DNA of 64,000 nucleotides from Hyphomicrobiales bacterium (GTDB lineage: Bacteria; Pseudomonadota; Alphaproteobacteria; Rhizobiales; Rhizobiaceae), in the NCBI GenBank assembly GCA_900473915.1, contig UCNG01000011.1, forward strand, positions 420,976 to 484,975. The letters run 5' to 3'. The position numbers and the translations under genes were made by a program. The notes below the pieces were generated by a model, which worked only from the letters and a program-made list of their open reading frames with translations, ran no database searches and was not told the DNA's origin. Shown here one piece after another: positions 50,504 through 60,227 of the stretch (positions within the stretch are counted from its first letter, which is position 1; every line of letters starts with the position of its first letter).

Positions 50504-51289
50504 ATGTCGATAGTGACGATGTTGGCGCAACATGCCGACGCAACGATGCAATCCATACATATGGCTGGCAGCATGATTTCCGATGCCGCACTGCATGGCA
50601 AACATGCCGCAGAGCACGCAGGAAATGACCTTCTGCAGCTTGCGCAAGCAACTGCCCCTGCACCAGGCGATGCGGGCAGTGGCGGAATTACCGTCGATCA
50701 GTTCAAGGAACGCCTTCAGAACGTCCAGCAGGAAGAGCAGCTCGGCTGGCTTGCCTCCATCGGCAAGCACTTCATTGGCGTATTCCAGAAAGGCGGCGAA
50801 GTTTTTGCCGGATTTGTCACAGGCATCATTCCGACACTTGTGGTGCTGATGACCGCGTTTTACGCCGTGACCGAACTGGTCGGCGAAAAGCGCGTCCATG
50901 GCATCGCACGCAGCGCGGGGCGCATTGCGCTGACCCGCTACACGGTTCTGCCGGTTCTGTCGGTGTTTTTTCTGACCAACCCGATGGCCTACACGTTCGG
51001 TTCGTTCCTGGACGAAAAGTACAAACCTGCCTTCTATGATGCGGCTGTGTCCTACGTCCATCCGCCGCTGGGACTTTTCCCGCACATCAATCCGGGCGAA
51101 TATTTTGTCTGGGGCGGCGTGCTGGTTGCCCTTCTCGAACTTGAGAAAAAAGGCGCGGTTCCAACCGGTTACCACATCAATGTCGCCATCTGGTACGCGA
51201 TCGTCGGGCTCGTGGTAATCCTCCTTAAAGGCATGCTCACAGAACGCATCACCGCCATCATGGCGCGGCGTCAGGGCATCGAGCTTTAA
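50504..51289 (+). CDS. srlA: PTS glucitol/sorbitol-type IIC subunit
   Basis: A 261-residue membrane channel of the glucitol (Gut/Srl) PTS family, with hydrophobic segments and GIIPTLVVLMTAFYAVTELVG, PVLSVFFLTNPMAYTFGSFLDEKYKPA and HINPGEYFVWGGVLVAL. IIC forms the translocation channel for a hexitol or other polyol. The N-terminal residues are somewhat longer than the enteric IIC and contain HGKHAAEHAGND. GGAGGAG precedes the ATG. IIB and IIA follow; a local HPr-EI fusion supplies phosphate. Confidence 0.88.
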   Translation: MSIVTMLAQHADATMQSIHMAGSMISDAALHGKHAAEHAGNDLLQLAQATAPAPGDAGSGGITVDQFKERLQNVQQEEQLGWLASIGKHFIGVFQKGGEVFAGFVTGIIPTLVVLMTAFYAVTELVGEKRVHGIARSAGRIALTRYTVLPVLSVFFLTNPMAYTFGSFLDEKYKPAFYDAAVSYVHPPLGLFPHINPGEYFVWGGVLVALLELEKKGAVPTGYHINVAIWYAIVGLVVILLKGMLTERITAIMARRQGIEL

Positions 51290-51310
51290 GCGGGAGATGG
51301 GGAGGACGAC

Positions 51311-52297
51311 ATGGTGAAGACCTATAAGGCAGTTCAGATTTCCCGCGGCTCGAATGGTTGGGGCGGCCCTCTTGTCATTCAACCGACCGAGCAGCGCAAC
51401 AAGGTGGTTTCGGTCACTGGCGGCGGTATCCACCCGCTTGCGCGCCAGATTGCCGAACTGACCGGCGCAGAGGCCGTTGACGGCTTTCGCTCACCGCCAA
51501 TCGAAAGCGAAATGGCAGTCGTGGTTGTCGATTGCGGCGGCACAGCCCGTTGCGGTGTTTATCCGCGCAAGCGCATCCCGACCGTGAACATCACGCCGGT
51601 TGGGCAGGCAGGTCCGCTGGCGCAATTCATTACCGAAGACATCTATGTGTCGGGCGTAAAGCCGGAAAACATTGTTCCGGCTGACGGCTCAACCGCCGCC
51701 GCTCCCGCCGCTGCGGCTATTGAAGAAGAAAAGCCAGTGCCTGTGGAGCAGCCAAGCGAAGGTGGCCTTGTCGGACTTATCAGCAGCATCGGCCGCGTCA
51801 TGGGCCGCGTCGTTGGCATCTTCTTCCAGGCCGGGCGCCGTACAATCGATCAGGTCATTCGTAACGTTCTGCCGTTCATGGCGTTCGTGACGATGCTGAT
51901 CGGCCTGATCCTCTATACCGGCATTGGCGATATTCTCGCCCAACCGCTCGGACCATTGGCCAATAACATTATCGGCTTGCTGGTGCTTTCAGCGATTTGC
52001 GGTCTCCCGTTTCTGTCGCCGATCCTCGGGCCGGGCGCGGTTATCGCACAGGTCGTGGGCGTGGCGATCATCGGACCGCAGATTGCAAACGGCACCATTG
52101 CCCCGGCGATGGCTCTTCCCGCCTTGTTTGCCTACAACACGCAGGTCGGTTGCGACTTCGTGCCGGTCGGCCTGGCGCTCGGCGAAGCCAAACCCAAGAC
52201 CATCGAGATCGGTGTGCCCGCAGTTCTGATCAGCCGCCAGATCATGGGCCCGCTTTCGGTTCTGATCGCATGGGTCGTCAGCCTCGCGGTACTCTGA
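51311..52297 (+). CDS. srlE: PTS glucitol/sorbitol-type IIB(C2) subunit
   Basis: A 328-residue IIBC2 subunit. The N-terminal IIB part has the phosphoryl-Cys candidate in VVDCGGTARCGVYPRKRIP. A low-complexity Ala/Glu linker (about residues 118-145) joins it to a membrane part with GTIAPAMALPALFAYNTQVGCDFVPVG near the end. The layout matches enteric SrlE (GutE). It takes the phosphate from IIA and gives it to the incoming polyol. Confidence 0.88.
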   Translation: MVKTYKAVQISRGSNGWGGPLVIQPTEQRNKVVSVTGGGIHPLARQIAELTGAEAVDGFRSPPIESEMAVVVVDCGGTARCGVYPRKRIPTVNITPVGQAGPLAQFITEDIYVSGVKPENIVPADGSTAAAPAAAAIEEEKPVPVEQPSEGGLVGLISSIGRVMGRVVGIFFQAGRRTIDQVIRNVLPFMAFVTMLIGLILYTGIGDILAQPLGPLANNIIGLLVLSAICGLPFLSPILGPGAVIAQVVGVAIIGPQIANGTIAPAMALPALFAYNTQVGCDFVPVGLALGEAKPKTIEIGVPAVLISRQIMGPLSVLIAWVVSLAVL

Positions 52298-52413
52298 AAT
52301 CCCGACCCGCCGCTGCAAGCGCTGCGGCGGGCAACCTCTCAAACATATGCAATAACGATGTTTCCGATCAGCTTCACGGGCATCGAATACCAAACGAAGA
52401 AAGGACCGCTTCT

Positions 52414-52794
52414 ATGTCGATACATCTGAAAACGCGGATCACCGCAATCGGCCCGGAAGTCGCGGACCTCGCGGAAAGTGGCGTTCTCATCCTGTTTGCT
52501 GACGGTTCACCACCTGAACTGGCGGAAGTATCCGTTCTCCATGTGGTGGAAGAAGGTCCAGAAGCATCGGCCCCGGCTGTCGGAACAAAGATCGCAATCG
52601 GCGCGCTCAAAGCCGAAATCACTGCCGTTGGCGAAAGCGCCTGGCAGAAGGTGCGCGAAATCGGGCATGTCGTCATTTCATTTACGGGTGCAGATTCGGC
52701 AGATCGCCCCGGTGAAATCTGTGCCAGTGAAATAGCAGGCGAAGAGCTTGTGGCTGCTCTCAAGGAAGGGCAGATTATCACCATTGGCGGCTGA
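52414..52794 (+). CDS. srlB: PTS glucitol/sorbitol-type IIA subunit
   Basis: A 126-residue IIA of the Gut family. His43 in SVLHVVEEG is the expected phosphoryl-His site; ITAVGESAWQKVREIGH is typical too. The ATG has AAAGGA upstream and follows a 116-base gap after IIB. It accepts phosphate from HPr, here probably the HPr domain of the fusion protein encoded next. Confidence 0.87.
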   Translation: MSIHLKTRITAIGPEVADLAESGVLILFADGSPPELAEVSVLHVVEEGPEASAPAVGTKIAIGALKAEITAVGESAWQKVREIGHVVISFTGADSADRPGEICASEIAGEELVAALKEGQIITIGG

Positions 52795-52844
52795 AACTGC
52801 CGATCCTCGGATTTGAAATTGCATTCGACTTGAGGCTTACATAG

Positions 52845-54842
52845 ATGGAACGCTCGACTATCGTCCGGGTGCGTGAGGGGCTGCATGCGCGCCCTGCTAC
52901 CCGCTTCGTTAAACTGGCCAAGGGGTTTGAGAGCGATATTGAAATCGCCAAGGCTGGTAAAAGCGTAAGCGCCAAAAGCTCCGTCAAGCTGATGTTGCTT
53001 GGCGTGAAAGAACTCGATGAAGTCACCGTTCGTGCCGATGGAGCAGATGCGATTGAAGCCATTGAAGCCCTGATCGGCTATCTGGAAAACCCGCAAGCGG
53101 GGCTGGAAGAGGGCGCCGCGCCGGCTGCACCTGAACCTTTGGCTGCACCTCAAGCCGAAACCGTGCCGCAAGCCGCGATGACGCCAAAACTCCCCGCAGG
53201 CCAGATCAAGGGTGTTGGCGCCAGCGAAGGCATTTCATTGGGGGCGGCTTTTCCGTTCTTTCCCGAAGAAATCAAGCCCCTGGGCCGAAAGCTTGGGTCC
53301 GCTGAAATAGACGCCGAGATTGCTCGCTTCAGAGCCGCTATCGTCACTGTCCAACAGCGTATGGATGCTTCCCTTTCCAGTGGCGATCTCGCTGACGCTG
53401 ACAGAGGCATTATCGCGGCACTGAAGGATATTGCCGCAGATGACAGCCTGACTGACGAAGCGCTTGGGCTTATTCGCGGGGGCCTCGATGCCATTTCAGC
53501 CATGCTTGCGGCGGCTTCAACCGTGGCCGCACAATTTGCCACGCTTGATGATCCCTATCTCAACGCGCGCGCGGATGATGTTCATGCCGTCAGCCGCCAG
53601 ATCTGCCTTGCGCTTCTCGGCAAGGAAGACGTCAATCTGGAGGGGCTGCCGGAAGGGTCGGTACTCATCGCCGACGACATCGGCGCCTGGGATCTGGCAC
53701 GAGCGCCGCTCAAGAAGATCAAGGGCGTCGTCTGCGGACATGGCGGCGCAACATCGCATGTGGCGATCATTGCACGCACACACGGCATTCCTGCGGTTCT
53801 TGGCCTCGGGAGCGCCGTGCAGCAACTACGAAATGCGACAACCGTGGCGGTGGATGGAAGTTCGGGGATTGTTTATCCCGATCCGGACATAGCCACCCAT
53901 GATGCAATCGAAGCGCGCATTTCCAATGCATTGCAGGAAAGGCAGGCGCTGGATGCCTACCGCTCCGTCACGCCGCGCAGGGCCGACGGCACGGTCATAG
54001 AAGTCGCAGCCAATATGGGTGCGCTGGAGGAGATCGAAGTCGCGCTTGAAGCCGGTGCGATGGGTGTCGGGCTTTTTCGCACCGAACTCCTTTTCATGAA
54101 GCATATTCACCTGCCTTCCGAAGATATGCAGACCGAAACCTATTCCGCGCTGCTGAAAGCCTTTGCCCCGAACCCCGTTATCGTTCGAACGCTGGATATC
54201 GGCGGAGACAAACCAATTGCAGGCATCGAGTTTCCGGAAGAAGAAAACCCTTTCCTTGGCTGGCGCGGCATTCGCATGTGCCTGGACCGGCCAGACGTGT
54301 TCAAGCCACAATTGCGAGCCCTTTTGCGTGCAGCGGTCAGCGGCAATCTCAAGGTCATGTTGCCCATGGTTTCGGATGTCGAGGAAATCCGTGCAACCAA
54401 ACGCCTTATCACTGAATGCATCGGGGAGCTTGAAAGCGAAGGCAAGGCCTTTGCCGGGTTCGATCTTGGTGTGATGATCGAGACCCCCGCAGCCGTTTTC
54501 GCAGCGCGGGAACTTGCAAAAGAAGCAGCTTTCTTCTCCATCGGCACCAATGACCTGACGCAGTATGTGATGGCTGCGGACCGGCTTAACCCAACCGTTG
54601 CGAAGCTCAACGATGTCAGCCATCCGGCTGTGATGGCGGCAATCGAGATGACCGCGAAAGCGGGAACCGAAGCAGGCATCATGGTGGGCATGTGCGGCGA
54701 GGCGGCGGGCAAGCCGGAACTCATCGGTGCGTTCCTGCGAATGGGACTGACCGAACTCAGCATGAGCCCGGCATCAATTCCCCGCGCAAAGAAGCTGATT
54801 ATGGATATGTTTCAGCCGTCCGGCCCGGATCAGGGAAGATGA
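52845..54842 (+). CDS. HPr-enzyme I fusion phosphotransferase
   Basis: A 665-residue protein with two PTS parts. Residues 1-85 are an HPr domain with His14 in EGLHARPATR and the Ser-containing KSSVKLMLLG. After a Pro/Ala linker (about 88-118) comes enzyme I from about 120: phosphoryl-His305 in CGHGGATSHVAIIARTHG, and the PEP-binding C-terminal part (LFRTELLFM, LGWRGIRM, FSIGTNDLTQYVMAADR, GMCGEAAG). No GAF domain or IIA domain is attached, unlike the EI-Ntr (PtsP) or FruB types. Being the last gene of the srl operon, it is probably a dedicated phosphate donor for these PTS permeases. Confidence 0.9.
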   Translation: MERSTIVRVREGLHARPATRFVKLAKGFESDIEIAKAGKSVSAKSSVKLMLLGVKELDEVTVRADGADAIEAIEALIGYLENPQAGLEEGAAPAAPEPLAAPQAETVPQAAMTPKLPAGQIKGVGASEGISLGAAFPFFPEEIKPLGRKLGSAEIDAEIARFRAAIVTVQQRMDASLSSGDLADADRGIIAALKDIAADDSLTDEALGLIRGGLDAISAMLAAASTVAAQFATLDDPYLNARADDVHAVSRQICLALLGKEDVNLEGLPEGSVLIADDIGAWDLARAPLKKIKGVVCGHGGATSHVAIIARTHGIPAVLGLGSAVQQLRNATTVAVDGSSGIVYPDPDIATHDAIEARISNALQERQALDAYRSVTPRRADGTVIEVAANMGALEEIEVALEAGAMGVGLFRTELLFMKHIHLPSEDMQTETYSALLKAFAPNPVIVRTLDIGGDKPIAGIEFPEEENPFLGWRGIRMCLDRPDVFKPQLRALLRAAVSGNLKVMLPMVSDVEEIRATKRLITECIGELESEGKAFAGFDLGVMIETPAAVFAARELAKEAAFFSIGTNDLTQYVMAADRLNPTVAKLNDVSHPAVMAAIEMTAKAGTEAGIMVGMCGEAAGKPELIGAFLRMGLTELSMSPASIPRAKKLIMDMFQPSGPDQGR

Positions 54843-55606
54843 GCAATTAACGTCTGGAACAATGGTTCGAGCTGCGCCTGATCGCGATCTTCTGCCGCCT
54901 GCATGAGACGATCATGGCGCACATCCAGCGCCAGAATTGCACTTTCCAAAGGATCGACGCCCGCCAGATCGGCCGCTTTTGCAGTCGCCAGACCGCAGGC
55001 AAGTCCCGCCGCGGCGAAACAGGTCGTTTCAAATTTACGCAAGACCTGCGGGTCAAGATGCCCTTCCATGGAGATAAAACGCACTGGCCTTTCACCGAGC
55101 AGTTCCAGGAAAAGAGCTGTCACGGCCTTGGCAGTTGCCGCAATTTTCGTTTCGCCTGCTTCTGCCGAAAACACGTTCTTCAGCAACGAGCCATATTTCC
55201 GCGTCATCCTTGCGTGAACCGTTACGAACGCGGCTTCGTGGATCAGCACGTTCGGCAACTGATGGCGGCGCAGTACTTCCTTGGTGAGATAATACATATC
55301 CTTTCGGAAAGCGCGCGCTCCTTCCGTGCCAGCGCCGAAATAAACCGAAAGGCTTTTTACATGCGGCGCGCTGTTATGGACTTTCGGGTCGGCAGAAATC
55401 AGCGAAATCGAAATCGTTTCGGCTGTCGTCAGGGCCTTGTCCACCATGCTTGCCGCATGTTCCAGCAACAGTTCAGGGGACGGAATGTCGCTGCGCCTTT
55501 CGGCTTCCGGCAAACCGTCATGGCAATTGCGACGAATCATGTATCGAACCCCGCGCAGGCGGTCCTTCAGATTGACTGCAATTTCTTCCGAAAGAGTGCG
55601 CAACAT
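54830..55606 (-). CDS. Conserved hypothetical protein
   Basis: A 258-residue soluble protein with no domain I recognise. The segment DMYYLTKEVLRRHQLPNVLIHEAAFVTVHARMTRK looks helical; a stretch with EAAFVTVHA includes a His. The ATG at 55606 has AAGGA upstream; a longer frame to 55654 is possible. It overlaps the end of the HPr-EI gene by 13 bases, tail to tail, and lies between the PTS operon and the SorC regulator. Confidence 0.65.
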   Translation of the reverse strand: MLRTLSEEIAVNLKDRLRGVRYMIRRNCHDGLPEAERRSDIPSPELLLEHAASMVDKALTTAETISISLISADPKVHNSAPHVKSLSVYFGAGTEGARAFRKDMYYLTKEVLRRHQLPNVLIHEAAFVTVHARMTRKYGSLLKNVFSAEAGETKIAATAKAVTALFLELLGERPVRFISMEGHLDPQVLRKFETTCFAAAGLACGLATAKAADLAGVDPLESAILALDVRHDRLMQAAEDRDQAQLEPLFQTLIAHLP

Positions 55607-55752
55607 CGTCGATTTCCTTATGGCAGCACCATCGCAACAGGATGGACCGGACACTTGAATTATGGTTTGCCTTCACACGGAAAAGCAATAGTTTCGGTGT
55701 AGGAACAGCGCTTCTATAATGCAGTATTACGCCGTTAATTTGAGGGATAGTT

Positions 55753-56775
55753 TTGAAAAAAGCCGGTAGGAAGACACAGAAAAATCCGGAAGCAGCCGAC
55801 CTCATCATCGGATCGGAAGGTGTGGCTGCCGAAAACCGTACAAGCCGGCTGCGAACACGCGCTGCGTGGATGTATTACGTCGAACAGATGACCCAGAACG
55901 ATATCGCGGAAGCGCTCGGCGTCGGACGTGTCACGATCGTTCGCCTTCTTGCCGATGCCCGTGCGCGCAATGAAGTAAAAATCACCATCGAAGGCAAGCT
56001 GGCAAGTCTGACGTCCCTTGAAGTCGAGCTTGAGAAAACCTTCGGTCTGGAGCGCGCCATCGTCGCTCCGCTCTCCTCACCCGAGGTCGACCCTATCCCG
56101 CCGATCAGTGCCGCCACCGGCGCCTATCTCTCTGAAAAAGTACAGCACGGCATGACGATCGGCGTTGGCTGGGGACGGACTCTTTCCAGCACTCTGCAAC
56201 ACATCGGCGCGCGTCCGCTCAACGATCTGAAAGTCATTTCCCTGCTTGGCGGTATCGTACAGCCGCGCCGTTCAAATCCGCCGGAATTCGCCTGGCAATT
56301 TGCCCAGATTTTTCAGGGCGAAGGCTACCTCATCCCTGCCCCGGCTCTGGTCGACAGCAAAGAAACCCGCACTGCGCTCATCGAGCGCTGCGGCCTGAAC
56401 ACAGTACTCGACATGGCCGAAAAACTCGACATGGTCCTGCTCAGCGTCGGCGATATTCAGACCGCCAGCAGCACATCTTATCGTGTGGGGCTGATCGATG
56501 AGGCGCAGAAACAGTCGCTCATCGAAAACGGCGCGGTTGGCGACGTGCTGTTCCACTTCTATGACAAGGACGGCAAGATCGTCGATGATCCGGTCCATGA
56601 TCGTGTCATGTCGGCCAAAATCGAGAGCCTTCAGAAGACGCCGCAGCGTATCCTCACCTCAGGTGGAAAAGAGAAGATTGCCGCTCTGCTTGGCGCAATA
56701 AAGCTTCTGAAGCCCACTGTTCTCATCACCGATGAAGAAAGTGCTGCGCAGATGCTGAAAGCGCGATCCGGGTAG
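55753..56775 (+). CDS. SorC-family (sugar-binding) transcriptional regulator
   Basis: A 340-residue SorC/DeoR-type regulator. The N-terminal helix-turn-helix reads MTQNDIAEALGVGRVTIVRLLADAR; the C-terminal effector domain has GMTIGVGWGRTLSSTLQHI and VISLLGGIVQP, typical of the phospho-sugar-binding fold. The start is a TTG with GAGGG upstream; the TATAAT at 55715-55720 is a possible -10. Effectors of this family are usually phosphorylated sugars or polyols, so a product of the local PTS is likely. The ACAAATGTTC operators at both PTS loci are its likely targets. Confidence 0.88.
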   Translation: MKKAGRKTQKNPEAADLIIGSEGVAAENRTSRLRTRAAWMYYVEQMTQNDIAEALGVGRVTIVRLLADARARNEVKITIEGKLASLTSLEVELEKTFGLERAIVAPLSSPEVDPIPPISAATGAYLSEKVQHGMTIGVGWGRTLSSTLQHIGARPLNDLKVISLLGGIVQPRRSNPPEFAWQFAQIFQGEGYLIPAPALVDSKETRTALIERCGLNTVLDMAEKLDMVLLSVGDIQTASSTSYRVGLIDEAQKQSLIENGAVGDVLFHFYDKDGKIVDDPVHDRVMSAKIESLQKTPQRILTSGGKEKIAALLGAIKLLKPTVLITDEESAAQMLKARSG

Positions 56776-56843
56776 ATGCAAAAAGCACATCGTCGCAAAA
56801 CAATGTGCTTTTTCTGTTTGCCGCATTTGCGATGAAACCGGCA

Positions 56844-58175
56844 TCAATTGGCAGCGGCCGCACACTCTTTCAGGATTTGCAGCACCGCAGCCCGCTCCTC
56901 GATTTGTGGCATATGTCCGCAACCGGGGAAGATATGGACGCCGACTTTACCCGGCAAACCATGCGCATGAGCAACGGGGATAACACGGTCTTCAGCACCG
57001 AAAATAAGCCTCACCGGCATCGCAAGCGAGGCAATGCTTGAGCGCACTTCAAAGGTCTGCGTGCCATCTGCGAAGAACCGGGCGCCAATCGCTTCCTGCG
57101 TATTGCGCAATTCTGTATCGGCAGCCTGCGCAACTGTTGCATTGATGAACGGCTTGGTCAGATGGTTCTCGTCGGCGACGAGCAGCTTCAGCCAGGGAAC
57201 GATGCTGGCTTCGCTTTTCGCGCCGACAAGCCCCTTGATAAAGGCACCGTTGATCTGGGGTCCCAAGCCGCCCGACGAAATCAGCAGCAAGGAGCGCACA
57301 TCGACCAGCCCCCGCGCCGCAATCACGGTCGCCACCGCACCGCCAAGCGAATGCCCGACCAGAAGACACGCGCTTACGCCCACAGACTCCAGCGTCGCTT
57401 CCACAGCGACGGCAATCTCATCGATGCTTTCTGGAACGATGCGTGGCGAATTGCCGTGTCCCGGAAGATCGAGCGCCAGAATCGGACGGCCAAGCGATGC
57501 ACCGGCAAACAATCCGCGCCAGGAATTGAGATCGGCTGCAAAACCGTGGAGCAGAACTACCGGCAGACGCCCCGCTTCACCCTCACGCAACCAGACAGCA
57601 TTGAGCTGGCCGGGAGAGCGCGGCTCCGCGCTTTTGCTTGCGAACGATTTGGCCGTGACCGCTGCTTTCGCAATGCCAATATCGCCTTCAACGTCCTTCT
57701 TCTGCACGCGGCCCTTCGGCCCCGAACCCTGAACGGCAGCGAGGTCGATGCCTGCGTCGCGCGCAAGCCGGCGGGCAAGCGGTGTCGCCCGCACCTTCGC
57801 GGCTGAATCCCGTTCATCATCTTGGGAGGACTTGGGATCGAGATCGCTCGGCGGAGCTGTTTCGATAATGGCATTTACAGGCACAGCAACAACCGGCTCT
57901 TCGGCGACAACCGCGGGCTTGCCATGGCGCTCTTCGCCTTCTTCATAAATCCATGCGACGGCCTGACCGACAGGCACGACCGTCCCTTCCGCCGCGCTGA
58001 TGTCTGCGATGATGCCCGATGCGGGGGCATCGACTTCCATCGCAGCCTTGTCGGTCTCGATTTCAAAGAGAAGCTGGCCTTTCGTGACCGTATCGCCATC
58101 CTTGGCATACCATCGCGAGATCTGCCCCGTCTCCATATCCATATCGACCTTGGGGAGAATGACTTCCACGGCCAT
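56844..58175 (-). CDS. AcoC-like dihydrolipoyl acetyltransferase with alpha/beta-hydrolase domain
   Basis: A 443-residue E2 of the acetoin-dehydrogenase type. Residues 1-80 are a lipoyl domain (Lys43 in EIETDKAAMEVDA). A peripheral-subunit-binding domain lies about 128-162 (TPLARRLARDAGIDLAAVQG). Then comes an alpha/beta-hydrolase domain (about 200-440), with triad candidates Ser276 (GHSLGG), Asp396 and His421, and no HxxxDG acyltransferase core. AcoC proteins have this layout. It would pass the acyl unit to CoA. It ends a four-gene operon with the E1 genes and drl. Confidence 0.88.
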   Translation of the reverse strand: MAVEVILPKVDMDMETGQISRWYAKDGDTVTKGQLLFEIETDKAAMEVDAPASGIIADISAAEGTVVPVGQAVAWIYEEGEERHGKPAVVAEEPVVAVPVNAIIETAPPSDLDPKSSQDDERDSAAKVRATPLARRLARDAGIDLAAVQGSGPKGRVQKKDVEGDIGIAKAAVTAKSFASKSAEPRSPGQLNAVWLREGEAGRLPVVLLHGFAADLNSWRGLFAGASLGRPILALDLPGHGNSPRIVPESIDEIAVAVEATLESVGVSACLLVGHSLGGAVATVIAARGLVDVRSLLLISSGGLGPQINGAFIKGLVGAKSEASIVPWLKLLVADENHLTKPFINATVAQAADTELRNTQEAIGARFFADGTQTFEVRSSIASLAMPVRLIFGAEDRVIPVAHAHGLPGKVGVHIFPGCGHMPQIEERAAVLQILKECAAAAN

Positions 58176-58177
58176 GG

Positions 58178-59176
58178 TCAGCGCACTCCCTTAACCAGAT
58201 CGCGAGCGCTTTTCAGGATGTCGGGCACCTGTGGAACGGTCGCACGTTCGAGGTCGGGATTATATGGAATTGGTGTTTCGGCGCCGCCAAGACGCACGAT
58301 GGGCGCGTCGAGATAATCGAACGCCTCGCTTTCCGCGACGATAGCGGAAATTTCGGCACCGATGCCAAGCGTCTTGACCGCTTCATAAACACAGAGCAGC
58401 CTCGACGTCTTCTTGACGCTTTTGACAATGGTTTCGCGATCGATCGGGCGCACCGTGCGCAGGTCGATCACTTCAACATCGATCCCATCTCGGGCCAGTT
58501 CGGCAGCGGCATCAAGCGCCTTGTGCACCATGATGGCGGTTGCGACGATGGTCAGATCGCGGCCTTCGCGAACCACTTCGGCCTTGCCGATGGGAACGGT
58601 GTAGAAACCTTCGGGAACCGGGCCTTTCATCTTGTAAAGCAGCTTGTGCTCAAAGATCATTACGGGGTCCGGGTCTTCAACGGCAGCGAGCAACATGCCC
58701 TTGGCGTCATGTGGCGTCGAAGGCTGCAAGACCTTCAGGCCCGGCACATGCCCGAGCCACGCCTCCAGGCTCTGGCTATGCTGCGCTGCGGCCCCCGTTC
58801 CAGAGCCTGCCGGAAAACGCATGACCAGCGGCACGGACACAGCGCCGCCAAGCATGTAGCGGATTTTTGCCGCCTGATTGACGATCTGCTCCATACCAAG
58901 GGCAGCAAAGTCCGAAAACTGGAACTCGAAAATCGGCCGCATCCCGGTCAGCGCTGCGCCGACAGCCACGCCGGCGCCGCCCAGTTCCGAAATCGGTGTA
59001 TCCATGACCCGGTCTTCACCGAAACGATGGACAAGATCACCGGTCACCTGAAACGCGCCGCCATAGACACCAATATCTTCGCCCATCAGAAACACGCGGT
59101 CGTCGCGCTCCATGGCAATCGCCATGGCTTCCTGGATAGCTTGCGAATAGCTCAACTCACGGATTGTCGCGTCCAT
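58178..59176 (-). CDS. AcoB-like E1 beta subunit (ThDP-dependent 2-oxo/acyloin dehydrogenase)
   Basis: A 332-residue E1 beta with [54 protein letters not shown] and [17 protein letters not shown]. It pairs with the E1 alpha upstream as an alpha2beta2 ThDP enzyme. The ATG at 59176 lies two bases after the E1 alpha stop; a TTG six bases earlier is in frame. The E2 gene starts two bases after its stop. Confidence 0.9.
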   Translation of the reverse strand: MDATIRELSYSQAIQEAMAIAMERDDRVFLMGEDIGVYGGAFQVTGDLVHRFGEDRVMDTPISELGGAGVAVGAALTGMRPIFEFQFSDFAALGMEQIVNQAAKIRYMLGGAVSVPLVMRFPAGSGTGAAAQHSQSLEAWLGHVPGLKVLQPSTPHDAKGMLLAAVEDPDPVMIFEHKLLYKMKGPVPEGFYTVPIGKAEVVREGRDLTIVATAIMVHKALDAAAELARDGIDVEVIDLRTVRPIDRETIVKSVKKTSRLLCVYEAVKTLGIGAEISAIVAESEAFDYLDAPIVRLGGAETPIPYNPDLERATVPQVPDILKSARDLVKGVR

Positions 59177-59178
59177 GT

Positions 59179-60216
59179 TCAAATATCGTCCGTGTAAACG
59201 TCGCGGGTCAGGTTGGTCAGGTCGGGCGCGGGGCTGTTCTTGGCGAATTCAATCGCCTCGGCGATTTCCTTCTCCACTTCCGCACGTATCGCCTCGATCT
59301 CGGCATCGTCGATGAAGCCATAGGCTTTAAGATCGGCCTCGAAATGCGCGATCGGATCGCGATCATTCTGCCAATGCTCGATTTCTTCCTTGGTGCGATA
59401 ACGGTTGCGGTCGCTCTTGGAATGCCCCCGGATGCGGTAGGTCTTGTTTTCAATCAGCGTTGGTCCGTCGCCGCGCCGTGCCCGTTCGGTGGCCTCGCTG
59501 ACAGCCTCCGCCACTTCCGACAGATTATTGCCGTCAACGATCACGCCCGGCATATTATAGGACGATGCACGGTCGGCAACATTGGCAACCGCTGTCGAGC
59601 GCCTGGTGGAGGTGGACATGCCGTAACCGTTGTTTTCGCACACGAAAACGACCGGAAGCTTCCAGACCGACGCCATATTGAGGGCTTCGTGGAAAGCACC
59701 CTCATTGTTCGCGCCATCCCCGAAGAACGACACGACGACCTTGCCGTTTTTCTGTTTCTTGGCGGAAAGCGCAGCGCCGACCGCAATCGGAATGCCGCCG
59801 CCGACAATACCGTTCGCGCCAAGGTTTCCCTTGGAAACATCGGCGATATGCATGGAGCCGCCACGCCCCTTGCAATAGCCGGTTTCCTTGCCGAAGAACT
59901 CGGCAAACATGCGCTTCACGTCCGCGCCCTTGGCGATGCAGTGGCCGTGACCGCGATGGGTGGATGTGATCATGTCGTCGTCGTTAAGCGGCAGACAGGA
60001 GCCCATCGCGCTTGCTTCCTGCCCGATGGAAAGATGCATCGTTCCGTGAATGAGGCCACGCGTGTAGCTTTCCTCCGCCCCCTCTTCAAAGCGCCTGATG
60101 AGATACATCTTGTGCAGCGCTTCTTTCAGCTGGTCCGGCGAATAGGTGCGGAAGGCATAAGGCAGGTTGTGACGGTCGCCCGTATCCTGCGGCTCAACTT
60201 TTTTGGCTTGAACCAT
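59179..60216 (-). CDS. AcoA-like E1 alpha subunit (ThDP-dependent 2-oxo/acyloin dehydrogenase)
   Basis: A 345-residue E1 alpha. The ThDP motif begins [18 protein letters not shown] and ends with [17 protein letters not shown] precedes it. This subunit binds thiamine diphosphate and cleaves the carbon-carbon bond next to a carbonyl. Related complexes act on pyruvate, branched 2-oxoacids or acetoin; the AcoC-type E2 in the operon favours an acyloin substrate. No E3 is encoded nearby, so a shared lipoamide dehydrogenase is needed. Confidence 0.9.
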   Translation of the reverse strand: MVQAKKVEPQDTGDRHNLPYAFRTYSPDQLKEALHKMYLIRRFEEGAEESYTRGLIHGTMHLSIGQEASAMGSCLPLNDDDMITSTHRGHGHCIAKGADVKRMFAEFFGKETGYCKGRGGSMHIADVSKGNLGANGIVGGGIPIAVGAALSAKKQKNGKVVVSFFGDGANNEGAFHEALNMASVWKLPVVFVCENNGYGMSTSTRRSTAVANVADRASSYNMPGVIVDGNNLSEVAEAVSEATERARRGDGPTLIENKTYRIRGHSKSDRNRYRTKEEIEHWQNDRDPIAHFEADLKAYGFIDDAEIEAIRAEVEKEIAEAIEFAKNSPAPDLTNLTRDVYTDDI

Positions 60217-60227
60217 GGTGTTTGTCC

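Noticed and set aside
50288..51433. Open frame of 381 codons on the minus strand
   Set aside because: It is antisense to the glucitol-type IIC gene and has no recognisable domain or ribosome binding site.
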